Shown here: positions 47,399 through 60,000 of the stretch, piece by piece | Layout of the letters: every line of letters starts with the position of its first letter | Position numbering within the stretch: the stretch's first letter is position 1 | Assembly: GCA_036924285.1 (NCBI GenBank) | Contig: JAYKYS010000007.1 | Span: 14,260,001 to 14,324,000 of the forward strand | Source: Asterella californica | Taxonomy: Eukaryota; Streptophyta; Marchantiopsida; Marchantiales; Aytoniaceae | Length of the DNA stretch: 64,000 nt | Direction: 5' to 3' | Made by a program: the position numbers and the translations under genes | The notes under the pieces: generated by a model | The model's database searches: none | Told to the model about the DNA's origin: nothing | The model's input: the letters and a program-made list of their open reading frames with translations, nothing else

Positions 47399-50300
47399 CT
47401 ACCGAGAGAGGGGCAAAATCCCCCACTGATGCAGAACACCTTGACCCGTTGTCACCTCCAGAACAAGCAAACCCAACACAGCTAGCATAGCAGCACGTCC
47501 ATTCCAAGTTTCTGCACTCTTCGTCCAGCCCCACTCCCAAACTGCGACGGGTGCCGGCAGCTCTCTGCGCTGGGTGTCATAAGTGGCCAACAGTTCCTCT
47601 ACCTTCCCCAGAGGAACCAATGACTGCATAATACCACCACCCCGCATGAGAACAGTCCCAACAACGTCTAGAGACGAATATTTTAGGACTTAGGACACGA
47701 TGGGAGCACGGGAAAGAAAAGCTGGTAATGAGGTAACAACCTCGGGTATTAAGACAAACTCCGCATGTTCTTTATTTTCCCGATTGCTAGACTCGCAATA
47801 CAGATGGATTATACATCTAAAGATAACTTCAATTGGTCTACTCCAGGGGACGAAATAATTCTCCTTCCTACAGGATGTGTCAAGTGCATGATCTTGCACT
47901 TCTACTATCGTTATGTGGACAGAAAATCTGACCAATTCTGTTCTATCTCTTCTTCTGCATGTTTTAAAGGCTACGTATGATTTTACTCCGGGCCACAGAC
48001 AGCTGTAAGCTTACAGAGCCCGTAAATAAATTTTGTCTACATAATCGTCAATACAATATACCCCAAAAATGGGGCATCGAAAGTAAGATTTAGTGCATCA
48101 CCAAAACGGTAACACGCTCCTGAAACTAACAAACTTTGGAGGTGACCTCGTCCGAAATGAAGTATATGTTGCCTGCTAAGGTCAAACCCAAAAGGGCGTA
48201 TGGTACCAGGGCCTACAGATAGCATAAATCTCCTTTATAGACGGCACATTCCGAAATAGTAGTCGAATTTAAGCACATGACACCCACCTGGCGCGCTTCA
48301 AGATTAGATACAGCCATGGCTCCAACGTATGGTAGGGCTTCTATAACAGCATCGGCCAAATCGGCTATAAAGGTTGGGTCACAACCCAATGCTGGCACGC
48401 GACCCCAGTTGACTATCCCGGATTCCAGCGCAAGTTCTCGGTATTCGACGTCTATCTCCTCCAACGTTTCAATATGTTCGCTGACGAAGCTGCAACGGGA
48501 AGAACCGGCTATTAGTTACCATCTTAACCAGAACGATCACTCAAGAAGCTGACATAAGACATGTCACATAAACATGTCGGCAAAGATGAATGCTGAGCTC
48601 ACCACGCGATTTGTTTCAGATATGCCTTCACTAAACAACGGGGAACCAGTCAGAATAACAGGTCCGGTAATCCAGGGCCAGAACAGGAGTGCGCTAGCTC
48701 ACCTGATCGGAACCGCCAGGAGGCTTCTCACACCTTTCTTTCCTAGCTCCACAATAGTATCATCCGTGTAAGGTTTCAACCACTCAACCGGCCCTACCCT
48801 GCTCTGTAGTACAAGGACGGACGACACGTCAAAGAAGATACCTGACCATGAAATCTATGACCATAACTCCCCACACCAATGTCAACATGAAAGTGATCCA
48901 TAGTTGACGCAAGCATACCTGGTAAGCTAGAGTATGTGTGTTTAAGACACCTCTCGACTTCACCTCGCGCATTATAAGTTCGACACATTCCTCCATTTCC
49001 GCTTTATATGGATCACCAGCCTCTTCCACATATGCGACGGGTACACCATGAGCGCTGAAGAATATATTGGCCTGCAAAGCCCGCCCGGCTGATCAGCACA
49101 TGACGACAACAATCCCAACCTGATATACAACCATAACAATGTCGACGCGTAGATTCCAGAAGAGTTAAAGGACTCAACAGTCTGTTGCGACTGAATAGGA
49201 AACCCCACTTACTTCTTCAGGGCGTTCAAACTTTTCTAGCTCTTTAACAATAAGTGAAGCCATTGACTGCACATATCCCTCTCTTTGATACCAAGACGGG
49301 ATGACGGTGTGTTGCATGTTCACCAAGTACTCGTCTTCTCTGCAGTTATAAAATGTCACATTAGGGAAGCAAGGAAGCGCCAACCGAAAACACAGCTTCT
49401 TCTAGGATTTACTGATACTTAGTAACAAGAAATGTTATCCCGCTTGATTCGACCTGTAACACCTTCACCTATACTGACGGAGCGCGACCTACTTTCCACT
49501 TGAATTCTAGCCACCAAGCGTATGCAAAACTGTTCAACTTGCCTCTAACTCCTCTCCCACCCCCTGTCCCAGACGGAATTTGGAGTCAGCGCGAACAGAA
49601 GCCAACTCCTCCAGCAAGTGATGAACGAAACTAACGGATTTGATTAATGAACTAACCTGAAAATGCTTTCAAGGAGACGAAGGCTAGAACCACTGGTCGA
49701 AATTGAGAACTGGGGGTAAAGAGGTAGAACTACCAGTCTGGTAATTCCATCCGCCTTAATCTGCACCAACCAACGTTGAAAGTGTCAATCCAGCTGGACA
49801 CAGGAAGGCGTTCGAGACACCCACAGCTTTGTTCGAAGACGGCTTTGGCCATTTCGTCCTGACCACTTCAGGTGTAGTTTGTCAGCAGATCTAACACTAA
49901 CCTGTCGAATGGCTTCTTCAGTGAAAGGATGCCAGTATCTCATGCCGACATACACACGAGCAGGTAAATTCTTCTCTTCCAAAGCTTTCGCAAGCGCCTG
50001 GGCCTGCACACAATAAGCGACAGTCTTGTCGGCTGCTTTATCCTTATCGGAAAGTTAACATTACCATACACAACTGTGTCAGTCTAAGAGTCCTTCCGTA
50101 CCATAAATGACGATGCATTGATTCATCTTCATGCGATGACTACTGCTTTGAGCGATCATAACCAAAATCTGTTACCATCAATGCAGTTCCAACCTGTTCT
50201 AATGCACCCCTACCAAGAAAGCGCCAATATCTGGCGCTACCTCCCTAGTGTTTCACCTACCCTTGTACAGATTATGGCTCTTAGCGTGACTCACCTGTTC

Positions 50301-53300
50301 ATCAGTGATTCTTCTCAGAGGAGAACCACCACCAATGGAAGCATAGGCTTCAGTACTTTTGGGTGCTCTCAAGGTGGAGATGAACTGAGCCAGAGGACGT
50401 TGTAAGAATCGGAACAGCCGTGGTAGCCGAATGATATCCTGGTCCAAGATGGTGTGCAACGTCAGCTACGCCTCATATTGACGTTATCTCTAGAAAGTTA
50501 CAGTGGTAAAGGGATGTGGGAAAAGACAGCACGAGAACACCTTCCTATTGTCTTCAAAGGTCCCTGGTTATGAGCACTCTACGGACTTGCTGATATACTT
50601 GAATAGAAACAGCATCATGCACCGGCAAGACTTCTACGGCATATCGGCATAGTGGTGATTGGCTGATAGCAAGACTACAACTAAAGGAACCGATGATGTA
50701 GATACCTACTGACGTAGAGAGTGAAACATGTGTGGAAGTGTATGCAAAGTTCTTATTCTTTAGAGCGTCGAGTTACTCTACCGTTCATTAATTCTTGTAG
50801 ACCCTGAACTGAATTTCAAAATTTCTAAGCAAAATGGTCTCTTAAGTTCTATGCTGATAACAGATCAGTGATTAGTGATGAACACCTGAGAGCAGCCGTA
50901 CAAACAGGCAACAATCATGAAGCCATAGATTTTACCACACATTATATTCGTTTAATAAGTTCATTTTAGACATATTCTTAGCAACTCTTAGAGATTCTAA
51001 TAACTCTTGTAAACATACCCAAGAATTAAAGAAACATTTTTAAGACCTGAGAGTAGCTGTACGATCAGAATAATCATGAATACACTCTAGGATAATATAA
51101 TGGTACACTGGTAAAGCAGTTTTCGGAGAAAACAGTAACTTCCCCCGCACACTTAGTACCCCCAAATAGTTTTGAACCCCTGCAAGTACAAAGTGAGTAT
51201 CAAAGAGTGGTGAACATGTATGCTAACTTGGTTTGAGAAGTTATATCCATACGTCGAGAATGGCAGAATAGCTCAAGGACCACTCTCTAGTATAGAGGTA
51301 TCACGCAACTTGGTTTGAGAAGTTAGCGAATGAATATGACCGAGGTCGGACCACTCGGTCATATTCAGGGAACGCGCAAGACAACTCCAAGATGCTAACC
51401 CCAGGTGGAGAAGTGCAGGAGAGATGGCAAGTACAGAAAAACAATATGCATCGTCTGGAGAAACAACCATGAAGCATCGGGGAACAAACGGAACAACATT
51501 CGCAACACCAGATTGTCAAGCATGAAGGAAATTAGAGGCAATTCTCCCAGAAAAGGTCCCCGACACGGCTGTAGGTAATGAGTAGGTGTACACTGAAAAA
51601 CCTAACTATCCACAAGATACACACACAGCACGCACAGAACCTCGGCAGTCGCATGCACCACCACCAGCTCTCAGACTTCATCAGCACCCAACAGGGAGGG
51701 TTAGGCTACAGGCGAGTAGGAAAAGTGATCAAACGAAGTTGAGGACTTTTCCAACTCAGCCAGACCTTGTCGGTACAGGCGTTTCTGTTCAGTTCCGGGA
51801 ACATCTGAGGGCAAACTCCCGTTCTTTGTATACTGCAGATCCGTGCGCTTGTGAAGAGAAATGCCAAGAGGTCATATATAAGTAAAGCTCGTCGTTAGTT
51901 AGCAACCCAATAGATAAGGATCGAGAAACAAAGAGAAAACAGTGAAAACGTTAGTTTGAGGAAAGCATAAAACTCGACAATAAGGCGAGAGAACAAGGAA
52001 ATGAGGTAAGAAAAGGTCACAGGAGGTAGCCTGAAGGCGAAAATATCGTGGAGTGAACCGAGCAAAGCATAACCAAGGCGGAAAAGAGTTGTCCAGAAAA
52101 ACCATACCCTAGGTAGCAATAACAGAGCAGAAGGAACCACATAGGTTTCACAAACAGAGGCAGGTATGCTTGATTAATTCCCCACTGACTGGAAACTGCT
52201 TTTAGTTAAAATAAGCATACAGCTCACAGGAGACGGGTGGGAAATAGTTAAGACTGTAGATCATGAAGCGGGCTAATGTAATAACTCACCACATATCATA
52301 TCAGACGAAACTAGGAAGCGGGAGGTGAGAGGTGGTTAAGAATGTAGATCATGAAGCGGGCTAATGTAATAGCCCACCACCTATAAGGGAAACCTAGGAG
52401 GTGGGAGGATGGTAGTGTGCTATTAGTCTCTATCTGATACTTCTGTAAATGCCTAACGCATTGCATCCTTGAATGAACTGTTGGCGAAGTAACGAAGACC
52501 CAGCTCGATGCATAACTTTAGTAGCCGGGTATGTCTTATCTAATAAGAGGAAGGAAAGGAAGACGCCCCTAATAACACGGCCAAGTACATAGTAAGAAGC
52601 AATTAGGGGCCGAATGTGCGCTGACAATGCCGACTGGAGTTATCTTCACACGTCGAGAATGGCAGATATGCTCAAGGACCACTCTCTAGTATAGGGATAT
52701 CACTCAATTAGTCCAGCCAAGTACACAGTGAGAATCAATTAGGGGCCGAATGTGCGCTAACAATGCCAAGCGGAGTAGCGAGTTGTTAAATAGGAGTTAG
52801 CGAATTGTTATATAACAGGAGGGTGTGCCGATGGAAATGTGTAGTGCGAAGCGCATTTCCAGAATAGGTGCCCCTCGGTATGTCTTCGAATTCAAGTAGA
52901 TAATGACAAGAGAACGAATGCAGTATGCTTCAAAGGCTAAATGCAAACCCCTTGCCGAATTGAAGTCAAACTAGATTTGTCTAGTGCAATGTTGAAAGAA
53001 GCGAAGGTTATGAAATCAAAACGTAGATTGCGCTGAACCATAGAATCCATTGCAAGAAACGAAGCTTAAACGAAGGTTATCCAAGCAGAACGAAGACACC
53101 GATAACGGATTTAGTGAGTGAATAGAGGAGAAAGCAGACAGAGGTAGTAAAAGAGGAGCATGTATTTGCCCGTCCATCACCGATGCACTTAGGTACTGAG
53201 TAGGTGTACACCCAAGAACCTATTTACCACAATAAGCACTCGGAGCAGGCAGCAAAACACTCTCCCGTCGCATGCACCTCAACCTGCTCTCTGACTTCAT

Positions 53301-54799
53301 CAGCACCCAACAGAGAGGCTTAGGCTGTAGATGAGTTGGAAAAGTGGTCAATCAGATGAAAACTTAACCGACTCATCAGGGCCTTATCGGTCCCGGAGTT
53401 TCTGTTCAGTTCCGGGACATCTGAGGACAAACTGAGGGCAAATGCCGACTGGAATTAGCGATTTGTTTTATATCTATCAGTGGTGTTATATTAATACTTC
53501 AAGAATGGCAAATATGCTCAAGGACCACTCTCTAATATAGAGCCAGGCTAAGTACATAGTAAGAAGCAATTAGGGGCCGAATGTGCGCTAACAATCCCGA
53601 CTGGAGTTAGCGAATTCTGGGTGGTGTTAGTTTTAATCCTAAGTAGTTCGCTGTTGACGATAGCTAGTTTGGCCAGCATGGAGATGTTAGAATCTAGATG
53701 TGGTAGGCGTTCAAGTTAAAAGCCAAGAAACGGAGGGTGGTCTCTATTATCGAAGAGAGAGGTAGACCCGACTGTAAGGTTTAATTCGCAAGACTGTTTA
53801 GGTCTAGAGCCCTCCGCCTATAGCGTTGGGATCTAAGTACATAAAAGAATTGAAAAAAGGAATATCAATTACTAGCAAGTCGTCGACGAATCTACGAACA
53901 AAGGCGAGAGAGATTAGTACGTCGGGCGGGTATCTGCAGTAATCAAGCATTGCATGAACTCCGTTTCATAGGTGAGCAGGAAAAGGTTGGAAATGTATAC
54001 TGCACAGTTAGTACCCATGGGGATTCCAACAATCTGCTGGTAAACCGAATTCCGGAAAGTTAGAACGAGGTTATCCAGCAGGAAGTTGAGCCAGAGGATG
54101 ATGTTGGAGGCTTGAACCACTTTACATTGGTTTTTGTTAACTCCAACGATGTTATCCTATACACTATAGGATTATCTAAATACAGCAATCGATTTGACTT
54201 TCAGATCCAGCGGTCAATTTCACTATGCTTCAGGTGCTCATTCTTGTCTAGTTATGTGAACCCGTGTTCCACCCCTTCAAAGAGCGTTGTTAAGTGGTAA
54301 AGAGTTTAGAAAGAAACGAAGATCACCCTAGCGGGACAAGATCGAAAATGATATGAGAGCTGGAACTCACTGGATCAGCAAAAAGATTGTAAAGGAAGGG
54401 TTGGACATCTTCAAGCGTCTCCGGACCACCCAGATTCAGCAGTAGCACTCCAACGCGCTCCTCCTCTGTATATTTGTCCCCTGAGCCCTGAACCTCCACT
54501 ATCTCCTGTTTCGAGGCAACGGTTGCCTCGACGGTTGTAGCGGCCCATCTTTCCCTCCTAAAGCTTTTTTTTGAGTACTTTGCGGACAAAATCTGTCGGT
54601 TGACGCTAAATTCTCTGCCGAAGTTCGAGAGGCGGAGAGTGCATCCTTTGGAACGGTTATTCACAACCAAAACGAACGAAGAAGAAGTGGTTGATGCTGA
54701 AACCCCGACAGATCCAGAAGAGCCCGCCTCACTGCGGTCGTACTGACTCCCCAGGCAATTGCACGAATCTAGCCTAAAACAGGCCTGCAAGCATTGCAT
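47399..54799 (-). CDS. FC2: Ferrochelatase, plastid type with CAB/LHC-like C-terminal domain (9 exons)
   Basis: Exons on the minus strand: 54799-54371, 50438-50295, 50003-49902, 49760-49657, 49339-49213, 49071-48919, 48803-48703, 48489-48288 and 47623-47399. All introns are GT-AG and phases agree, giving 528 aa. The enzyme inserts Fe2+ into protoporphyrin IX, the last step of protoheme synthesis. Residues 1 to about 95 are Ser-rich and basic, a likely plastid transit peptide. The catalytic part begins [20 protein letters not shown]. It keeps [23 protein letters not shown], the active-site [23 protein letters not shown]-like [13 protein letters not shown], and [13 protein letters not shown] with its conserved Glu. 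Exon 9 encodes a linker, then [20 protein letters not shown], a CAB-type helix with the ExxNxR chlorophyll-binding motif. This tail is the hallmark of FC-II proteins; in the family it serves membrane association and regulation under chlorophyll synthesis. Intron 1 is 3.9 kb and holds mobile DNA; the others are roughly 120-670 bp. The shorter (CAB-less) FC-I type is excluded by exon 9. Confidence 0.95.
50439..53690. repeat. Nest of partial repeats in ferrochelatase intron 1
   Basis: Four repeat types are interleaved. Q (GAGAATGGCAGATATGCTCA, then AGGACCACTCTCTAGTATAG) is at about 51250-51305, 52650-52705 and 53500-53545. R (AAGCAATTAGGGGCCGAATG, then TGCGCTAACAATGCCGACTG) is at about 52566-52635, 52712-52785 and 53545-53630. 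S (GAGTAGGTGTACAC through TCTGTTCAGTTCCGGGA) is at about 51570-51832 and 53190-53445. T (GTAGATCATGAAGCGGGCTA) is at about 52248-52295 and 52337-52380. Q follows R in one place and precedes R in another, so these look like staggered partial copies of one element, whose intact order may be S-Q-R leading into the RT fragment at 53700-54120. Confidence 0.65.
53700..54120 (-). pseudogene. Reverse-transcriptase fragment inside ferrochelatase intron 1
   Basis: On the minus strand (same sense as the host gene) 54120-53938 reads [20 protein letters not shown], then [26 protein letters not shown] frameshift follows, then [14 protein letters not shown] (about 53900-53845), the RT catalytic box as FVDD, and a weak downstream match ([12 protein letters not shown]). 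The combination GIPMGTNCA plus (Y/F)xDDLL is typical of a distinct group of eukaryotic RTs often found beside Penelope-like elements; I cannot place it further. About 130 codons survive and at least two stops interrupt them. The repeats at 50.9-53.6 kb are probably tails of the same element. Confidence 0.65.
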
Positions 54800-56400
54800 T
54801 GCTTCAGAGGGAAATTACCCTGCTACTAAATTTCTACACAATCAAGGAGAGCCCAGCAAACATCCACTCTCCTCGTCTCGCCTTCTTCTTGCTTCTTCGA
54901 CTTCCGTGCGATTCACTTCAGTTCTCCTCGCTACAGATCGACGTGAACTCGTTCCTCGTTGGCCTGACTCCTGCACAGGGTATCCCTGGTATCAGTCGGC
55001 TGTGGGGATACCAAAACCTCGGACTCAGTCATCTGTGCGGCTGTAGACTGAACTGCATGGTGATAGGTCCTTACTTACTTCAACGGATACTTATCAGCAT
55101 CCGTTTTACAATAGTTTATGGAATATAATACCAGACCACAGTAAAGTACACGTGATTTATCTTCTAGATCACTTTACAAACAACATAACTCACTAGATAC
55201 GAGATCATTGTCCCGTCGATATCACGGTGAACGAAAGAATGCACTATGAGCGAGACCATCAAAGCTATCTCTGAGACAATATGGAGAGACTGGTGCTAAA
55301 GGCGTCCAGGACGATCGACGCGTATCGGTCGAAGGACAACTACCGCAGTGCATCAGAAGCATCTGAAGACAACAAGACGCACGAGCCTACTGCCTTCACG
55401 TATTTATCACTACTGTACAGGAGAAGTTCGACACAACCTATGATAGTTTAATGTGGTCTGACTGTGTGTCTACCTACACATAGTTGTAGATTATTTTTAC
55501 AGATAGTAACATCATGTGACAGAAAAAGAGGCTTCTAAGGCCGAAGTGTTACTAGAATACGAAAGCGTCAAACACGGCAAACAGAAGGTATATGAACAAG
55601 TTCAAACCAGAGAAAGCGTCTAGGTTAAGAGGGAGAAAATTCCTGCGATGAACTTTACATTATCAATTATGGAAAGACTCTGTAAGTCGAATGCCTCATG
55701 AGGAGAGAAAACAGCTTCTGGAGAGATGAGACATTGACACTACTGCAGAGGTAGATCTAAAGCAGGATATCACATAGAAAGGATGTAAAGGACTGCTGTC
55801 CCGTACAATTACCATGACAAAAACCTCCCAACCCCTAACCAAAATAACCAATTAGCTATCTAAGTTTCCCTTCTCAACTGAAGGAGTTATGACTCGAGAA
55901 AAACCTGCTGGAAAGGTTAAACAAGTTCATCCACTGCGAAAGCACCACTGCCTCACTACATAAAACAAAAAGCATACGCAGACCAACCCACGCCATATGG
56001 AATGACTCCTATTTCCGACCAATAAAACTATTCCTTCTAGAGCAACCCAATTTCACGAAATTCCGGGACACTCTAGTGCTCCTAGCTCCAACCTGTACCA
56101 CTTTACGCCTTGCTTCCACGTAAAAATTGCCGCTAAACCCTCAACTCGAAGAGTTTTAACTGTTCTGACGATAAACGTCGATCCTCAAAACCTGGTCCAC
56201 CATCTCCCTCGGGCAAACTTCTACCAAAATATTTCATCTTAAAGATACTCTCGGGTTACTCTAGTAGTATACTCCACACTAAAGTCCCTGGAGCGCCGAT
56301 GGCTGACTTTCAGCGAAAGTACTCCTTGCAGCATAACGCATGACGCTTGGAAGGCTTCGACGACAACTAGTCGATAAAGATAAACTTCCACGAGTTCACC
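54800..56400. promoter_or_regulatory. Upstream region of ferrochelatase, otherwise nothing recognised
   Basis: The first 200-300 bp to the right of 54799 must contain the minus-strand promoter. CT-rich sequence on the plus strand (54870-54930) becomes purine-rich in the leader. No TATA box is evident. From 55100 to 56400 no supported feature was seen. Confidence 0.3.
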
Positions 56401-56838
56401 GTGTCAAAAGTTAAAGAGTACGTTATATCGTTGATGCTCAGCAACAGGATCTTTCGAGAAGAAACCAACTGCGACGTAAAAGGGTGGCCCTCGAAAGTCG
56501 CCCGAGCCAGAAACGCAGACTTACTAACTGCAACAGGGAGCCTTCAAGGAATGGAATCTAGTTCCCTCTACCTAAAGCCGGAGCAGCCAATGCTCGTAAG
56601 AGTGAATCAATCATGCAACAACCCGAAATTGGCAAATCACGTGGCACGACAAGCCGACGTGAACAAACGAATGCGCTGCATTATTTCTCCAGAGGTCGGG
56701 GTTGATGCGGAGTGCAGGGAGAAAGGACAGAAACGACGACGGACCCAAGCGTGCAAGACGGTCCCAATCAGCTCAAGCGCCCACCCGAAAGACGCACTCA
56801 CAATTCACTCACCAAAACTCTACAGTGCTAGACGATGA
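56401..56838 (+). CDS. Unassigned frame, 145 codons
   Basis: The frame opens without an ATG at its left end (GTG), so if translated it would start further in. The composition is polar and basic with no domain I recognise. It is followed by 57 bp of another frame and lacks splice support. Probably chance, listed because of length. Confidence 0.12.
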   Translation: MSKVKEYVISLMLSNRIFREETNCDVKGWPSKVARARNADLLTATGSLQGMESSSLYLKPEQPMLVRVNQSCNNPKLANHVARQADVNKRMRCIISPEVGVDAECREKGQKRRRTQACKTVPISSSAHPKDALTIHSPKLYSARR

Positions 56839-57485
56839 TAGAAACTGCAAACTCCAGACTGATGGCAAATCTCGTTACATCACAAGAAACAACGGAGATG
56901 GTAGTCCGAGGGACGGCATAACCAACCGATATCCGTGCGATTCATTTCTCTTCACTTCGCCACTTCGAATTGACGCGAACACGCCTCACGCTCAGACGAC
57001 TCCCACAACCCAAAAGTATGGAGTCAGTCAGTGAATGGTGATACTGGAAGTCCGATGGATGGTAGGCGGCGGAGGCAAGCAAGGGAGACACTGGACGAAG
57101 CAGTGAACGGGAGCGCAGGTAGTAAGATAGACAAGGCAATGGACGGACTCAGACAAGAGTAGGAGAGAGAATAAACAAGAGGCAATGGGATCAGCAAGGA
57201 GACGCTCCATGCCGAGTGTAAACGTGCCCTACGCTCCTTTCCCTCCGAGATTCCGGTTTGTTTCCTCCGCCGATCCTTGTCAAGGACGGACCGGGTTCTT
57301 TGGACATACTTTCTCGGTATAAGAAAATACGCCAAAACGTTGTCTACCGCGTCATCTTGATACTGACACAGCATTGTCCGAAGTTGACTCATTTAAATAT
57401 CAAGGTTCCAATGCTCTATCGCTAACGCCTGCGTTTACTTTTCCCATTTAGTAATATTTATATAATTTTCCCATCGCTGACCGTT

Positions 57486-57917
57486 ATGACAACCACCGTC
57501 GCCCGAAATGTTTCTAAGGTGGAGGAGGCAGCGTGGTCGAGTCCTACCGACTCCTACGCCAGCAAAGTTAAGGACCGGCTCCGCTCTTTCCTGGACTTTT
57601 GGGGAGAGCAAAAGAAGAGCTTGTGGCGCTCATGGGCCCCGCGTCAGCTCTACTCGACGTGCCTCACTCTTTGGTGGTCGGAGAATGTGGAGGCTCCCGA
57701 GTCCGGACAGTTGTGGCTGGCTGACCATGCCGAACCATCTCCGTTCGCTTTCTCTCCTCCTCCCTCTCTGCTACTCGGTTTCTGGATGAGGAATTATATA
57801 TCCACCGACGAAAAGTTATGGAAATCGGAAGAAGCAGCTCCGTCCCTATGTTCTTCTCCAGGGTTTATCTGTAAAAGTAGCGCCTGGCCGAGATTCACTA
57901 TTGTCCTTTCCAACTGA
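57486..57917 (+). CDS. Unassigned 143-aa ORF
   Basis: ATG at 57486 lies 30-40 bp after an AT-rich, TATA-like stretch (TATTTATATAATTTTCCC). The N-terminal half is unusually protein-like: a helical, aromatic-rich region (KVKDRLRSFLDFWGEQKKSL, then WRSWAPRQLYSTCLTLWW). The second half is Pro/Ser-rich. No family is recognised. A splice donor could truncate it, and no downstream exon was found before the repeats at 58.8 kb. It could be a lineage-specific gene or a first exon. Confidence 0.3.
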   Translation: MTTTVARNVSKVEEAAWSSPTDSYASKVKDRLRSFLDFWGEQKKSLWRSWAPRQLYSTCLTLWWSENVEAPESGQLWLADHAEPSPFAFSPPPSLLLGFWMRNYISTDEKLWKSEEAAPSLCSSPGFICKSSAWPRFTIVLSN

Positions 57918-60000
57918 TAGGATCTTCTGTGATTGATTCTTCTAGATCTAAGATAGGTCAAGGTAGAAAAGCTGGAACTTACGTATTTCCACGCCAGAAG
58001 GACTACAAGACGTGGTAGTGGAGTTTAAATTCATGATCTCGTTCGGGTTGAAACAGTGAAGCGCTAAGTTCCAGAGTCCAGATAGTACACGGAGCGAATG
58101 CTGCAATTGACTTCGCCCACCGAGAAGAACTGACCTTCTCGTCTCGTAGGTACGAAGAAGGTGTCATGTTGCACTCACTTCCCGCGTTATCTTTTCCTCG
58201 TTTGACTGGACCTGTAGTTTCCCAAGTCGCCGGAAACAGTGGACAAGTGCGTAGAACACGTTGTAACGCATCGCCATGTTTACTATGTCCCGTGCCGTGC
58301 GCTCCGTCCGGCTTGTCGGTGTATGCATCGCATGTCCCTTCGACCAGAAGTGACCACGTTATAGCGCCGATCTTTTCCCCAGCCTTCCCTCTTCCAGTCA
58401 ATCATTGCTCTCGTTGTACAAGCGCGAGAGAAGCTCGTCTTCTCCGGCGTGCGGTGGCCACCAAAAAGGAACTTCAAAGCTGTTTGCGCGTACAAAATAT
58501 CTATGAGAACAATTCGAGCCTCCCGCATCCATAAAGATCGTAACGCAGTCGCATAATAATATCAGTGTCTCATCTCCACGACTGTGTTGTGACATAAACT
58601 AGAGTGCACGTAAAATATAAAAGCCTTAAGAAGGATGAGATTTCAGCGTTGTCTTGCAAAAGCAACGTCGAGCTGCAACGGACTTGCAAGGAGAAAGAGA
58701 AAAGTAGAACGCAGCGAGAAGATGCGCTATTCACGTGAAGTGACCTCTTGAAGCGAGCCATAACCGGAAAAACGGACTAAGGCATGAAATTCTTCGAATG
58801 AGAATGAGAATATGAAATCTGAGAATGAATGAATATGAATGAATTCATTCATTCATATGAGAATATGAGAATTCTTCGACAACCTGTGGTTCATGTCAAA
58901 TGTGGTGTGGAGCGTACGAATGGGGTATGCTCCACCCCACGAGCCAAAACAGAGGAATTTTGTTTAGACGAGGCACATACACAATTCTATACTTCTCCAA
59001 TGAATGGCTTATATCAAAGGAGAATAATCGGATTTCAGCATTAGTGGCAGTACGTAGAATTTTTCTTCTACATTTGTGAAATCAAACGATTGAATAAACA
59101 GTTTCATATTAAAAGGAAGGAGGAGGAGGAAAGGAGTCGTTTGGACCTAGCGATAGAAGGCAGACGTTTCTATTACCACAAATGAAATAAACGTAAATAT
59201 CCAATTCATCACATGTTACTATGGTTTGGTTTTGATGTTACGTTTCTCTGCATATCAAAAATTCGTATTACATATATAAGCTTGCCAACTCGATTGTACA
59301 ATATAATCTATGCACATTACTTCTCATGCAATTGTGGAATATATAGTGGATCGATTTGTAAATCAGGAACGAACGATCAATTTGTTCAGCACTTCATCAC
59401 TTATCACTCTATACTAGGGCCACTCAACCTGTTCCGGTAACGAGGTTTACATGGTTCAGATGAAAAGAAGTAAGTGTAAACTGTCAGGCTTGGTCATGGA
59501 TGCAGACCGTCCGTAGTAACTCGGTTCATTTTGTTAGGAGATTTCGTTTACGGGGATATAGTACATACGTCCGATGGTTGGTTGTAAACTTTTATGTATC
59601 ACTTCCAGAGATGATACGTAAAATTTACAGCAAAAATTTACAGTTATAGGAGTTCCATAAGAACTGGGTTCATATTGCCCTGTTTACTCCTAATCGATTT
59701 ATGGATTAGGAGTAAACAGGGCAATAAAACTCTACTGCAGTTAGTGTAGTTTAATTAATTTACAGCTTAATCATGAATGGCTGCTGCAAGAGCGGAAGGC
59801 AAAGGGTAAACCAAAAACGTAACACACCGAAACAGAAGCAATTCCACACTAAGTAAAATGTTGTGAGACACAACCACAGTTGGGAACTATAGTTTATATA
59901 TACACATACAATATAGACATTAAGGAGTATCATAATACCCACTACCGAATGAGTATCACTCTTTTAATGGTGATAGCACTCTTAATATATTCTCAGTGGA
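57918..60000. other. Spacer with GAAT-rich palindrome and a hairpin
   Basis: No supported gene; frames at 58003-58534 on both strands are unrecognised. 58796-58875 is GAAT/GAATAT-rich with an 18-bp perfect palindrome at 58835-58852. A strong hairpin lies at 59673-59726 (separate entry). Confidence 0.45.
59673..59726. repeat. Perfect 22-23-bp inverted repeat with 8-base loop
   Basis: The left arm begins TATTGCCCTGTTTACTCC and ends TAATC at 59695; the loop is GATTTATG; the right arm (59704-59726) is its exact reverse complement. With no mismatch in 23 pairs, this is either a young foldback/MITE core, a hairpin-RNA locus or a strong structural element. It is far from any supported gene. Confidence 0.8.

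Noticed and set aside
51586..51885. 99-codon plus-strand frame in ferrochelatase intron 1
   Set aside because: It lies in repeat unit S, is not open in the second copy of that unit, and runs antisense to the RT relic.
47399..54799. Bacterial contamination as source of the ferrochelatase
   Set aside because: Eight phase-consistent GT-AG introns, a transit peptide and the CAB extension show a plant nuclear gene.
57024..57392. 122-codon minus-strand frame with a hydrophobic, Leu/Ser-rich end
   Set aside because: No recognisable motif and low-complexity composition; no supporting splice or start context.
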